Shown in pieces: positions 55,638 through 63,839 of a DNA stretch of 64,000 nucleotides. The translations under genes were made by a program, and so were the position numbers. Source of the DNA: Flavobacterium erciyesense (GTDB taxonomy: Bacteria; Bacteroidota; Bacteroidia; Flavobacteriales; Flavobacteriaceae); NCBI RefSeq assembly GCF_018069925.1, contig NZ_JAGPXB010000006.1, positions 62,001 to 126,000 on the forward strand. The letters are read 5' to 3'. Each line of letters begins with the position of its first letter. The first letter of the stretch is position 1. The notes under the pieces were generated by a model. It had not been told where the DNA came from, made no database searches, and worked only from the letters and a program-made list of their open reading frames with translations.

Positions 55638-56753
55638 ATGAAAAACGCACTCTATATAATCACATTATCTCTTTTTTTATTTTCTTGCAAAGAAGCGAAA
55701 ACAGAAGAATCAGAACCAAAAGATAACGGTTTAATTACAGTATCTGAAACTCAATTCAAAACCTCGGGAATGGAGATTGCGAGTCCAACAGAACAGGATT
55801 TTGATGTTACCGTTAAAGCATCAGGTAAAATTGATGTACCGCCACAAAACCGAGCTAAAGTGAACACTTTTATGGGCGGTTACGTAAAATCGACAACGCT
55901 TTTGGTTGGAAATAGAGTCACAAAAGGTCAAGCTTTATTGACTTTACAAAACACCGAATTTCTGGATATTCAAAAAGAGTACATGGAAGTAGCGGAGCAA
56001 CTTAATTTTTTGAAATCAGAATACGATCGCCAAAAAACCTTGTACGATGAAAAAATCACTTCGCAAAAAAACTACTTAAAAGCCGAAAGCGACTATAAAA
56101 GAGCCAAAGCCATGCATCAAAGTTTAAGAGCCAAATTAGTGCTTTTGAATATTAATCCTAGAAATGTAGAAAGAGGAATTTTGACTTCAACAATCACCAT
56201 TTTTTCTCCAATAACAGGTGATATCGTAATCATGAATGCCAATGTAGGTATGTATGTAGCGCCTTCGGATGTGATTTTAGAAATTGTTGATACGGATCAC
56301 TTGCATTTGGAATTAGCCGTTTTTGAAAAAGATATTTTGAATGTGAAAATTGGACAAAAAATACATTTTAAAGTTCCCGAAGCATCCAAAGAAGTGTTTA
56401 ATGCCGAAGTACATTTGGTAGGAAAATCAATTGAAGGAAACGACAGGACGATTAATATTCATGGACATTTAGACGATGCCATAAAACAAAAGCTTTTGAC
56501 AGGAATGTTTGTAGAATCTGAAATAATTATCGATTCTAAAGAAGGTTTAGCGATTCCTGCTGAAGCATTGGTGACAGAAAACAATAAAAATTTTGTACTT
56601 TTAGTCAAGAATGAAAAAAATGGATATTCGTTCCAGAAAGTAAGTGTTACTGTTGGTTCGAAGTCTGAAAAGTTTGTCGAAATACTGCCAAACACAACAA
56701 TATCTGCTTCTTCAAGACTATTAACAAAAGGAGTTTTTGATTTGGTTAATTAA
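55638..56753 (+). CDS. RND efflux periplasmic adaptor (CzcB/CusB-like) lipoprotein
   Basis: A 371-residue membrane-fusion protein. The lipobox LFLFSC gives a lipidated Cys17. PPQNRAKVNTFMGGYVKSTTLLVGNRVTKG is a lipoyl/barrel-sandwich strand pair (~70-100), followed by a coiled hairpin (QKEYMEVAEQLNFLKSEYDRQKTL, ~112-165) and a beta-barrel domain (EIVDTDHLHLELAVFEKDI), then GLAIPAEALVTEN. It links pump and channel across the periplasm. No histidine-rich N-terminal metal-binding extension, as found in some CusB proteins, is seen. Confidence 0.92.
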   Translation: MKNALYIITLSLFLFSCKEAKTEESEPKDNGLITVSETQFKTSGMEIASPTEQDFDVTVKASGKIDVPPQNRAKVNTFMGGYVKSTTLLVGNRVTKGQALLTLQNTEFLDIQKEYMEVAEQLNFLKSEYDRQKTLYDEKITSQKNYLKAESDYKRAKAMHQSLRAKLVLLNINPRNVERGILTSTITIFSPITGDIVIMNANVGMYVAPSDVILEIVDTDHLHLELAVFEKDILNVKIGQKIHFKVPEASKEVFNAEVHLVGKSIEGNDRTINIHGHLDDAIKQKLLTGMFVESEIIIDSKEGLAIPAEALVTENNKNFVLLVKNEKNGYSFQKVSVTVGSKSEKFVEILPNTTISASSRLLTKGVFDLVN

Positions 56754-56767
56754 TAAAAAATGAAATA

Positions 56768-57886
56768 ATGGACTTGAATAAACTTAAAGATCAGTTGCAA
56801 ACAGAGGTTGATACGGCCTTTTTGTACGATAGTATTGCCGCCATTCAGTCTGATGAAAATCTTTCGAGAGTTTTACTAAGCTTAGGCGAAATAGAGAAAG
56901 GTCACGCAAAACACATGTTAGATAAAGTTCGTACCATAGAACCAAATTTTAATATGCCTTTGCCATCTGGTAGAGCAAAATTTCAACTGAAGTTGGGTAA
57001 AATTTTTGGATACAGTTCGATAATTAGCTCCTTATCCTCAATTGAAAAACAGTTTGCCGAAAATTCGGTTCGAAATAAAATCAAAACGGGTGAAAAACCA
57101 AACGGTTTTGAGCACAATCACCTGAATATTATTGAGGCTGTAAATAATAATGCGGCCTTAAATGTTTCAGGAGGGCTGTTGTCTAAATTCGAAAGTCGCC
57201 ATAAATCCGTGGGCGGAAATGCTTTGCGAGCGGCAGTTTTAGGTTCCAATGATGGATTGGTTTCTAATATGAGTTTGGTCATGGGAGTTGCTGGAGCGGC
57301 TGTTTCTAATGATACGATTTTGTTAACCGGAATCGCAGGACTTTTGGCAGGTGCGATATCAATGGCGCTAGGCGAATGGCTTTCGGTACAAAGTTCCAGA
57401 GAATTAAACCAGCGCCAAATTGATTTGGAAACCGAAGAATTAGAAGCTTCTCCCGAAGAAGAGAAAAAAGAATTGGTTTTATTGTATCAGGCCAAAGGGA
57501 TGAATGCGGTCGAAGCACAAAAATTGGCTGACAAAGCTTTTGAAAATCCTCAAACAGCGATTGATGCCATTATCACGGAGGAATTAGGAATTGACAAAGA
57601 AGAATTAGGAGGATCAGCCTGGGAAGCAGCAACAGCATCGTTTGTGCTTTTTGCAATTGGAGCGATTATTCCGTTATATCCTTTTATGTTTTTAGACGGA
57701 AAAAATGCAATTTTACTGAGTGTCGGAAGCAGTGTTGTAGGGCTTTTTGGAATAGGAGCAGCCATCACTCTATTGACAGGAAAAAGCATTTTATTCTCGG
57801 GATTCAGACAAGTGGCTTTCGGTTTGTTAGCTGCAGCAGTTACTTACGGAATTGGTTCGTTAATTGGCGTTTCCTTAGCAGGATAA
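56768..57886 (+). CDS. Ferritin-like/VIT1 fusion, MbfA-like iron exporter
   Basis: A 372-residue protein. Residues 1-~95 form a rubrerythrin/ferritin-like four-helix unit with acidic and histidine ligands (LQTEVDTAFLYDSIAA, then GEIEKGHAKHM). Residues ~150-372 are a VIT1/CCC1 iron/manganese transporter with five membrane segments (LRAAVLGSNDGLVSNMSLVMG, GAISMALGEWLSVQSSREL). The same layout occurs in MbfA, which exports iron in alphaproteobacteria. It follows the metal pump adaptor by 14 bases, so it is probably part of the same metal-detoxifying operon. Confidence 0.9.
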   Translation: MDLNKLKDQLQTEVDTAFLYDSIAAIQSDENLSRVLLSLGEIEKGHAKHMLDKVRTIEPNFNMPLPSGRAKFQLKLGKIFGYSSIISSLSSIEKQFAENSVRNKIKTGEKPNGFEHNHLNIIEAVNNNAALNVSGGLLSKFESRHKSVGGNALRAAVLGSNDGLVSNMSLVMGVAGAAVSNDTILLTGIAGLLAGAISMALGEWLSVQSSRELNQRQIDLETEELEASPEEEKKELVLLYQAKGMNAVEAQKLADKAFENPQTAIDAIITEELGIDKEELGGSAWEAATASFVLFAIGAIIPLYPFMFLDGKNAILLSVGSSVVGLFGIGAAITLLTGKSILFSGFRQVAFGLLAAAVTYGIGSLIGVSLAG

Positions 57887-57938
57887 AACTCTTAAAAATT
57901 AAATATCACTAATAAATACTAACTTAAACTATAAAATT

Positions 57939-58442
57939 ATGAATGATGCACACTTACACCTAGTTGTAAACCATTTTCCTATTATTGGAACAATCCTTGG
58001 ACTTGGGATTTTAATCGCTGGAATAGTACTCAAGAATAAATCGGTACAAAATACCGCTTATGTGTTATTTGTCGTTGCAGCTGTTTTTGGCTTTTTTAGC
58101 ATGTCTACTGGTGAAGGAGCAGAAGAAATGGTGGAAGATTTCCCAGGAATAGGAAAAGCAATTATTCACGAACATGAGGAAATGGCCGAAAAACTTGCAC
58201 TTGTTTTGTATGCGCTGGCAATTACATCATTATTTGGTCTTTATTCTAACTTGAAAAACAAGCCAAAAGCAAATTTAGTTTCTTATATCGCGACAGTAGT
58301 TGGAATCATCGCTGTGTTTTTTGCACAACAAACGGGTACAACAGGAGGCGAAGTTCGTCATACTGAAATTAGATCTGAAAGTACTGCTGCGGATAGTACT
58401 ACAGAGAAAATTGCTCCTACAAATGAGGAGGAAAAGGAATAA
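57939..58442 (+). CDS. Small four-helix membrane protein (DUF2231-like)
   Basis: A 167-residue protein with four hydrophobic segments (residues ~14-32, 38-56, 90-106, 114-130). HLHLVVNHFPIIGTILGLG and FSMSTGEGAEEMV recall DUF2231-type membrane proteins, in which paired histidines and a TG.A motif are conserved. GTTGGEVRHTEI is followed by a polar, acidic tail. Heme or metal binding has been suggested for relatives, but function here is unknown. It ends the metal-related cluster, 52 bases after the VIT1 fusion. Confidence 0.7.
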   Translation: MNDAHLHLVVNHFPIIGTILGLGILIAGIVLKNKSVQNTAYVLFVVAAVFGFFSMSTGEGAEEMVEDFPGIGKAIIHEHEEMAEKLALVLYALAITSLFGLYSNLKNKPKANLVSYIATVVGIIAVFFAQQTGTTGGEVRHTEIRSESTAADSTTEKIAPTNEEEKE

Positions 58443-58487
58443 AAAAGATATATTTAACAAAAAAGTAATATTTAGTTAAAGTATTAA

Positions 58488-58519
58488 TTGCTTTTTAAAT
58501 AAAAAAGAATCTATCTTTG
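58488..58519 (+). promoter_or_regulatory. Promoter of the histidine operon
   Basis: TTG (58488-58490), a 21-base spacer, then TATCTTTG (58512-58519): consensus. Transcription should start near 58526, 12 bases before the leader-peptide ATG. Confidence 0.75.
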
Positions 58520-58537
58520 CAAAGAAAAATAAAACAC

Positions 58538-58597
58538 ATGTTTACAATACAATTACATCATCATCATTTTCATTATTGCTCTCAAGCGATGTGTTAA
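58538..58597 (+). CDS. hisL: Histidine operon leader peptide (HisL-like)
   Basis: A 19-codon frame: MFTIQLHHHHFHYCSQAMC then TAA. Five of the 19 codons are histidine, four of them in a row, all CAT. It lies between the his promoter and an intrinsic terminator, just upstream of hisG. This is the classic arrangement of transcription attenuation, where ribosome stalling at His codons in low charged tRNA-His prevents termination. Confidence 0.9.
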   Translation: MFTIQLHHHHFHYCSQAMC

Positions 58598-58626
58598 TGG
58601 TATGCATGTAAATCATCATATTTAAA

Positions 58627-58657
58627 AACCCGTTTGAGTACATCAAACGGGTTTTTT
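58627..58657 (+). terminator. Attenuator terminator of the his operon
   Basis: AACCCGTTTGA (58627-58637) pairs perfectly over 11 bp with 58643-58653, loop GTACA, then a T run. It lies 30 bases after the leader-peptide stop and 56 bases before hisG. The 5' arm plus loop (58632-58641) is also exactly complementary to 58671-58680 downstream. An upstream competing (antiterminator) strand is not obvious. Confidence 0.85.
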
Positions 58658-58712
58658 ATTACCCCACATTGTACTCAAACATTATCATTCTAAAAAAATA
58701 AAAAACAAAAAA

Positions 58713-59570
58713 ATGAGTACATTAAAAATTGCAATTCAAAAATCAGGTCGTTTAAACGAAGACAGCATTCAAATTCTAAAAGATGCTGGTATCTCAATTG
58801 ATAACGGAATCGACCAATTAAAAGCTGAAGCATCTAACTTTCCACTTGAAGTTCTTTACTTAAGAAATTCGGATATTCCACAATATTTAATGGATGGCGT
58901 AGTAGATATTGCCATTGTTGGGGATAATTTATTGGTTGAAAAAGGCGGAAATATTGAAGTTATTCAAAAATTAGGTTTTTCAAAATGCAAAGTATCTGTT
59001 GCTGTACCTAAATCTTTTCAATACACATCTGTAAAAGATCTTGATGGTATGCGCATTGCTACATCGTATCCTAAAACGGTACTGGATTTCTTTAATTCAA
59101 AAGGCGTTACGGTTGACATTCACCAAATTTCAGGTTCGGTTGAAATTGCTCCAAACATTGGTCTTGCTGATGCTATTGTAGATATTGTCTCAAGCGGAAG
59201 TACCTTGTTTAAAAATAATTTAAAAGAAGTTGAAGTTATATTTAAAAGTGAAGCGGTTTTGGCTGTTTCGCCAAAAGTAAGCCCAGAATCTCAAAAAATC
59301 ATCGACACCTTGAAATTCAGAATCGAATCGGTTTTAAGAGCTAGAAAATCAAAATACATTTTGATGAACGTTACTAATGATAAAATTGAGGCAGTTGGTA
59401 AAATTCTTCCAGTTTTACGCAGCTTAACCGTTTTACCATTGGCACAAGAAGGTTGGAGCAGTGTACACTCGGTAATTGACAAAGACACTTTTTGGGATGT
59501 TATCGATCAGTTGAAAGAGGCTGGAGCAGAAGGAATTTTAGTATGCCCAATTGAAAAAATGGTCTTGTAA
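58713..59570 (+). CDS. hisG: ATP phosphoribosyltransferase, long form
   Basis: A 285-residue enzyme catalysing the first committed step of histidine synthesis (ATP + PRPP to phosphoribosyl-ATP). KIAIQKSGRLNEDS and the PRPP-binding DAIVDIVSSGSTLFKN are present. The C-terminal ~75 residues (KYILMNVTNDKIEAVGKILP, then GWSSVHSVID) form the ACT-like regulatory domain of the long, hexameric form, which binds histidine. No hisZ is expected. It is controlled by the attenuator upstream as well as by feedback. Confidence 0.97.
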   Translation: MSTLKIAIQKSGRLNEDSIQILKDAGISIDNGIDQLKAEASNFPLEVLYLRNSDIPQYLMDGVVDIAIVGDNLLVEKGGNIEVIQKLGFSKCKVSVAVPKSFQYTSVKDLDGMRIATSYPKTVLDFFNSKGVTVDIHQISGSVEIAPNIGLADAIVDIVSSGSTLFKNNLKEVEVIFKSEAVLAVSPKVSPESQKIIDTLKFRIESVLRARKSKYILMNVTNDKIEAVGKILPVLRSLTVLPLAQEGWSSVHSVIDKDTFWDVIDQLKEAGAEGILVCPIEKMVL

Positions 59571-59656
59571 AAACTTTAGAGTAAAACTTATTTTAGTAAA
59601 AATTCATTGCGAACTTTGCGAATACCTTTGTGAACTTTGCGGTTAAAAACAATACA

Positions 59657-60949
59657 ATGAACAAAATATACAATCCAAAACCAGAAACGTGGTCTAGTAT
59701 TTTAGAACGACCTACAAAAACGGTAGATGATATTGAGGCTACTGTTAAAGAAATTTTCAAAGAAGTACAGAAAAAAGGGGATGAGGCAGTGGCCAAATAT
59801 ACCTCGCTTTTTGATGGCGTTGAAGTAGACACAATGATTGTTTCTGAAGCTGAAATTCAAGAGGCTATCGTAGCAGTACCGCAAGAGTTAAAAGAAGCAA
59901 TTGCTTTGGCAAAGTCTAATATTATGGCCTTTCACCGTGCTCAAAAAACAGAGCGTGTGGCTGTTGAGACTGCACCTGGAGTTTCATGCTGGCAAGAAAA
60001 AAGACCTATTCAAAAAGTAGGTTTGTACATTCCGGGTGGAACAGCGCCTTTGTTTTCGACTGTATTGATGCTTGCCGTTCCTGCTGAAATTGCGGGTTGT
60101 AATGAGATTGTTTTGTGTTCACCACCGGATAAAGAAGGTAAAATTAATCCTGCTATTTTATTTGCGGCCAATTTATGTGGAGTAACTAAAATCATGAAAG
60201 TGGGCGGAATTCAGGCCATAGCCGGTTTAACTTTTGGTACAGAAAGTATTCCTAAAGTGTACAAAATTTTTGGACCAGGAAATCAGTTTGTAACGATAGC
60301 CAAACAATTGGCAACACAATGTGGAGTTGCTATTGACATGCCTGCTGGACCATCAGAATTATTGATTGTGGCTGATAATACTGCCGTTCCCGCTTTTGTA
60401 GCGTCGGATTTATTATCACAAGCAGAGCATGGAGTAGATAGTCAGGTAATTTTAGTTTCGACATCAAAAAAATTAATTGATGCTGTAGCTGATGAAGTTG
60501 CTACTCAAATTGAGGCTTTGCCAAGAAAAGCTATTGCTGAGAAAGCCATTGCTAACTCAAAATTAATTTATGTCGAAAATGATACAATTGCTTTAGATTT
60601 AATCAATGAATACGGACCAGAACACTTTATTGTATGCACTGCCAACGATGATTTTTATATCGACGAAATACAAAATGCAGGTTCTGTCTTTATAGGAAAC
60701 TATACTCCTGAAAGTGCAGGTGATTATGCCTCAGGAACCAATCATACCTTACCAACCAACGGATATGCAAAAAACTATAGTGGTGTAAATCTAGATAGTT
60801 TTACAAAAGCAATGACGTTTCAAAAAATTTCTGAAAAAGGAATTCAAAATATTGGTAAAGCAATTGAAATTATGGCTGATGCCGAAGGATTGCAAGCACA
60901 TAAAAACGCAGTTACATTACGATTAAAAGCACTTGAAAATGGAAAATAG
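59657..60949 (+). CDS. hisD: Histidinol dehydrogenase
   Basis: A 430-residue enzyme that oxidises histidinol to histidine in the last two steps. GLYIPGGTAPLFSTVLMLAVP, GPGNQFVTIAKQLA, DMPAGPSELL and SQAEHGVDSQ (catalytic and zinc residues) are conserved. The start at 59657 is the ATG of MNKIYNPKPETWSS; a GTG at 59630 overlaps repeated TTTGCG sequences and is rejected. hisC overlaps its end by 11 bases. Confidence 0.97.
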   Translation: MNKIYNPKPETWSSILERPTKTVDDIEATVKEIFKEVQKKGDEAVAKYTSLFDGVEVDTMIVSEAEIQEAIVAVPQELKEAIALAKSNIMAFHRAQKTERVAVETAPGVSCWQEKRPIQKVGLYIPGGTAPLFSTVLMLAVPAEIAGCNEIVLCSPPDKEGKINPAILFAANLCGVTKIMKVGGIQAIAGLTFGTESIPKVYKIFGPGNQFVTIAKQLATQCGVAIDMPAGPSELLIVADNTAVPAFVASDLLSQAEHGVDSQVILVSTSKKLIDAVADEVATQIEALPRKAIAEKAIANSKLIYVENDTIALDLINEYGPEHFIVCTANDDFYIDEIQNAGSVFIGNYTPESAGDYASGTNHTLPTNGYAKNYSGVNLDSFTKAMTFQKISEKGIQNIGKAIEIMADAEGLQAHKNAVTLRLKALENGK

Positions 60950-61991
60950 TTTTGATATCAATAATTTGGTTAGGGAGAATGTAAAAAACATGAAACCGTA
61001 TTCCTCTGCTCGCGATGAGTTTGAAGACTTTGATACAGCCGAAATGATTTTTTTGGATGCCAATGAAAATCCGTTTGAAAATGGCGTAAATAGATATCCA
61101 GATCCGCAACAAATGCGCGTAAAACGCCTTTTAGCAAAACAACGTCGTGTACAAACGAATCAGATTGTATTAGGAAATGGAAGCGATGAAATTTTAGATT
61201 TACTTTTCAGAGCATTTTGTGAGCCAAATACTGATAACGTGATTACTTTGCCACCAACTTATGGCATGTACGGCGTTTTGTCTAATTTGAATGCCATTGA
61301 GAATAGAGAAGTTTTACTTTCTGAGGATTTTCAGCCGGAGATTGAAAAAATCATGGAATCGGTTGATGCCAATACCAAAATGATCTTTTTATGTTCACCA
61401 AATAACCCTACGGGAAATTCCTTTTCGGATGAAAAAGTAGCGTACTTATTGCAAAATTTTAAAGGACTCGTTGTAATTGATGAAGCGTATATTGATTTTT
61501 CTAAAAAAGAAAGTTGGATCAATGAATTGGATGAATATCCTAATTTGATCATTACACAAACGCTTTCTAAGGCTTACGGATTGGCTGGAATCCGTTTAGG
61601 AATTTGTTATGCTTCTAGCGCGGTTACTACGATATTAAACCGAATCAAACCACCTTATAATGTAAACGAATTGTCGCAAAATAGAGCAGTAGCAAGACTT
61701 GAAGATCGGTCAGCTATTACTACTGAAATTGAGTCAATTATATTACAAAGAGAACTTTTAATTGAAGCTTTATCAGAAGTAAGTTACGTAGAAAAAATTT
61801 ATCCTACAGAAGCCAATTTTGTTTTGGTTAAAGTGGATGATGCCAATAAAAGATATACTGAGTTGATTACAAAAGGAATTGTAATTCGAAATAGAACTAC
61901 ACAAGCACTTTGCGAAAATACCTTGCGTTTGACAGTTGGAACTGAAGAAGAAAATAAAAAATTAATAGTAGCTTTGAAGGATAATTATTAA
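60939..61991 (+). CDS. hisC: Histidinol-phosphate aminotransferase
   Basis: A 350-residue PLP enzyme. YSSARDEFEDFD, FLDANENPFENGVNRYPDP, then LGNGSDEILDLLFR and the PLP-lysine segment TLSKAYGLAGIRLG mark class II HisC. It transaminates imidazole-acetol phosphate. The ATG at 60939 overlaps the hisD stop by 11 bases, so translation is coupled. A non-his gene follows. Confidence 0.96.
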   Translation: MENSFDINNLVRENVKNMKPYSSARDEFEDFDTAEMIFLDANENPFENGVNRYPDPQQMRVKRLLAKQRRVQTNQIVLGNGSDEILDLLFRAFCEPNTDNVITLPPTYGMYGVLSNLNAIENREVLLSEDFQPEIEKIMESVDANTKMIFLCSPNNPTGNSFSDEKVAYLLQNFKGLVVIDEAYIDFSKKESWINELDEYPNLIITQTLSKAYGLAGIRLGICYASSAVTTILNRIKPPYNVNELSQNRAVARLEDRSAITTEIESIILQRELLIEALSEVSYVEKIYPTEANFVLVKVDDANKRYTELITKGIVIRNRTTQALCENTLRLTVGTEEENKKLIVALKDNY

Positions 61992-62007
61992 CCTAAATTC
62001 AAATAAA

Positions 62008-62430
62008 ATGAAAAAAACAATTTTAACTTTATTAGTGTCTTTATTTTTTGCGGTTGGAGCAGCTGCGCAAGAGGCAAGTACAGCAGAAACAGGTAAGATT
62101 TATTTTTTACGATCTACTGGTTTTCAAGGATCTGCGGTTGCATTTAAAACCTTTATTGATGGTGAATTTGTGTGTAAGTTAAACAACAAAAAATACTCCA
62201 TCCATGAGGTTCCTGCAGGAAAACACGAGTGCTCTGTTCAATTTGGTGGAAAAGTATCGAAAGAAAAAGCAGAGAAATTTATTGTTGATGTACAACCTGG
62301 CAAAACAGTTTATGTTCAAATTGTATTTGAATCAGGTATGCTTATAAACAATGTGTATTGCGAAGAAGTAACAGAAAACACTGCTACTAGTAAAATGCAA
62401 AACATGAAGGAAGATACGGATTGTAAATAA
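62008..62430 (+). CDS. DUF2846-like exported protein inside the his operon
   Basis: A 140-residue protein with a signal peptide (MKKTILTLLVSLFFAVGAAAQ) and one small beta-rich domain. GKIYFLRSTGFQGSAVAFKTFIDGEFV, then SIHEVPAGKHECSVQFGG and QPGKTVYVQIVF fit DUF2846 (a PEGA-like fold). Function unknown; no catalytic residues are seen. It sits between hisC (17 bases upstream) and hisB, with the same orientation, although it has no evident link to histidine synthesis. Confidence 0.75.
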   Translation: MKKTILTLLVSLFFAVGAAAQEASTAETGKIYFLRSTGFQGSAVAFKTFIDGEFVCKLNNKKYSIHEVPAGKHECSVQFGGKVSKEKAEKFIVDVQPGKTVYVQIVFESGMLINNVYCEEVTENTATSKMQNMKEDTDCK

Positions 62431-62458
62431 TACCATTTAGCTTCACTGCTTCGCGTGA

Positions 62459-62528
62459 GGGATAGCAGTGAAGCTCTTTATACTGCCGCAAAGCAGGGCA
62501 GGATAAAAGCGAGAACGAATAGCCCGAC
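62459..62528 (+). ncRNA. Structured RNA-like element ahead of hisB (related to 39794-39871)
   Basis: GGG (62459-62461) pairs with CCC near 62523; the inner helix GCTCTTTAT (62473-62481) pairs with ATAAAAGC (62503-62510), and CTGC/GCAG caps it. The internal loop GATAGCAGTGAA opposite GAGAACGAATAGC shares its key bases with the element at 39794-39871, though the stem sequences differ. This supports a common RNA fold. Function unknown; it ends about 100 bases before hisB. Confidence 0.45.
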
Positions 62529-62625
62529 CCGACCTTTTTGGAGGGGCACGCCATAAAAATCTAAATTAAATACTAAATAAAAACGCAAATATTAATTGAA
62601 TACTGCGTTTTCGACACTGACAATA

Positions 62626-63762
62626 ATGAAAAAAGTACTCTTTATCGATCGTGATGGAACGATGGTTTTGGAACCGCATGACTACCAATTGGATAGTTTT
62701 GAAAAATTAGAATTCTACCCACAAGCGTTTCAGTTTTTGGGTAAAATTGCAAAAGAATTGGATTTTGAATTGGTTATGGTTACCAATCAAGATGGTTTAG
62801 GTACCGCCTCTCATCCCGAAGAAAATTTTTGGCCCGTGCATAATTTGGTGATGAAAGCTTTTGAAAATGAAGGTGTTGTTTTTAGTGAAGTTTTGATCGA
62901 TAAAACATTCCCACATGAAAATGCTCCTACTCGCAAGCCAGCAACTGGTTTACTGACTAAGTATATCAACAGTTCAGACTACGATTTGGCAAGTTCATTT
63001 GTAATTGGAGACCGAATTACTGATGTGGAATTAGCAAAAAACTTGGGTGCAAAAGGGATTTTTATCAATACAGATGAAGCATTAGGAAGTGACGAAATAG
63101 CTTCAAAAAGAGAAGAATTGGATTCTGTTATAGCACTACAAACTACAGATTGGAAAACGATTTATGAGTTTTTAAAATTAGAAGAACGTTCAGCAACCAT
63201 TTCGAGAAAGACAAATGAAACTGATATTTACATCAATTTGAACCTTGATGGAACTGGTAAGAGTAAAATTGAAACCGGAATTGCGTTTTTTGATCACATG
63301 TTAGACCAAATTGCGCGTCATGGGCAAATGGACTTGGAAATCCTTGTAAAAGGTGATCTAGAAGTAGACGAACACCACACCATTGAAGATACTGCAATAG
63401 CTCTTGGAGAAGTTTTTGCAAAAGCATTGGGTAATAAATTAGGTATTGAGCGTTATGGTTTTTGTTTACCAATGGATGATTGTTTAGCTCAAGTGGCTAT
63501 TGATTTTGGAGGTAGAAATTGGCTGGTTTGGGAAACCGAATTCAAGCGAGAAATGGTAGGTAAAATGCCAACCGAAATGTTCTTTCACTTCTTTAAATCG
63601 TTTTCAGATGGAGCCAAAGCCAATATCAACATCAAGGCTGAAGGTACCAATGAGCACCACAAAATTGAAGCGATCTTTAAAGCTTTTGCAAAAGCAATAA
63701 AAGTAGCCGTGAAGCGTGATACCGAAAAAATGATTTTACCAAGTACAAAAGGTATGTTGTAA
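62626..63762 (+). CDS. hisB: Bifunctional histidinol-phosphatase / imidazoleglycerol-phosphate dehydratase
   Basis: A 378-residue fusion. Residues 1-~170 are a HAD phosphatase ([12 protein letters not shown] with both catalytic aspartates, [17 protein letters not shown]); residues ~185-378 are the dehydratase, with the manganese-binding motifs [26 protein letters not shown] and [15 protein letters not shown]. It supplies steps 6 and 8 of histidine synthesis. The start at 62626 ([11 protein letters not shown]) is chosen over a TTG at 62596, since the HAD motif normally begins within a few residues of the N-terminus. Confidence 0.97.
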   Translation: MKKVLFIDRDGTMVLEPHDYQLDSFEKLEFYPQAFQFLGKIAKELDFELVMVTNQDGLGTASHPEENFWPVHNLVMKAFENEGVVFSEVLIDKTFPHENAPTRKPATGLLTKYINSSDYDLASSFVIGDRITDVELAKNLGAKGIFINTDEALGSDEIASKREELDSVIALQTTDWKTIYEFLKLEERSATISRKTNETDIYINLNLDGTGKSKIETGIAFFDHMLDQIARHGQMDLEILVKGDLEVDEHHTIEDTAIALGEVFAKALGNKLGIERYGFCLPMDDCLAQVAIDFGGRNWLVWETEFKREMVGKMPTEMFFHFFKSFSDGAKANINIKAEGTNEHHKIEAIFKAFAKAIKVAVKRDTEKMILPSTKGML

Positions 63763-63765
63763 AAA

Positions 63766-63834
63766 TGTTTCAAGTTTAAAGTTTCAGGTTGACTCGAGCA
63801 ACTTTAAACGTTAAACTTGAAACTTGAAACAAAA
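63766..63834. repeat. Imperfect inverted repeat between hisB and hisH
   Basis: GTTTCAAGTTTAAAGTTTCA and a downstream AACTTGAAACTTGAAAC form a long imperfect hairpin made of repeated GTTTCAAGTTT units. There is no T run after it, so it is probably a dispersed intergenic repeat or a processing site rather than a terminator. Confidence 0.55.
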
Positions 63835-63839
63835 GTGAA

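Noticed and set aside
63766..63834. Terminator between hisB and hisH
   Set aside because: No T run follows the inverted repeat, and hisH continues the pathway in the same orientation.
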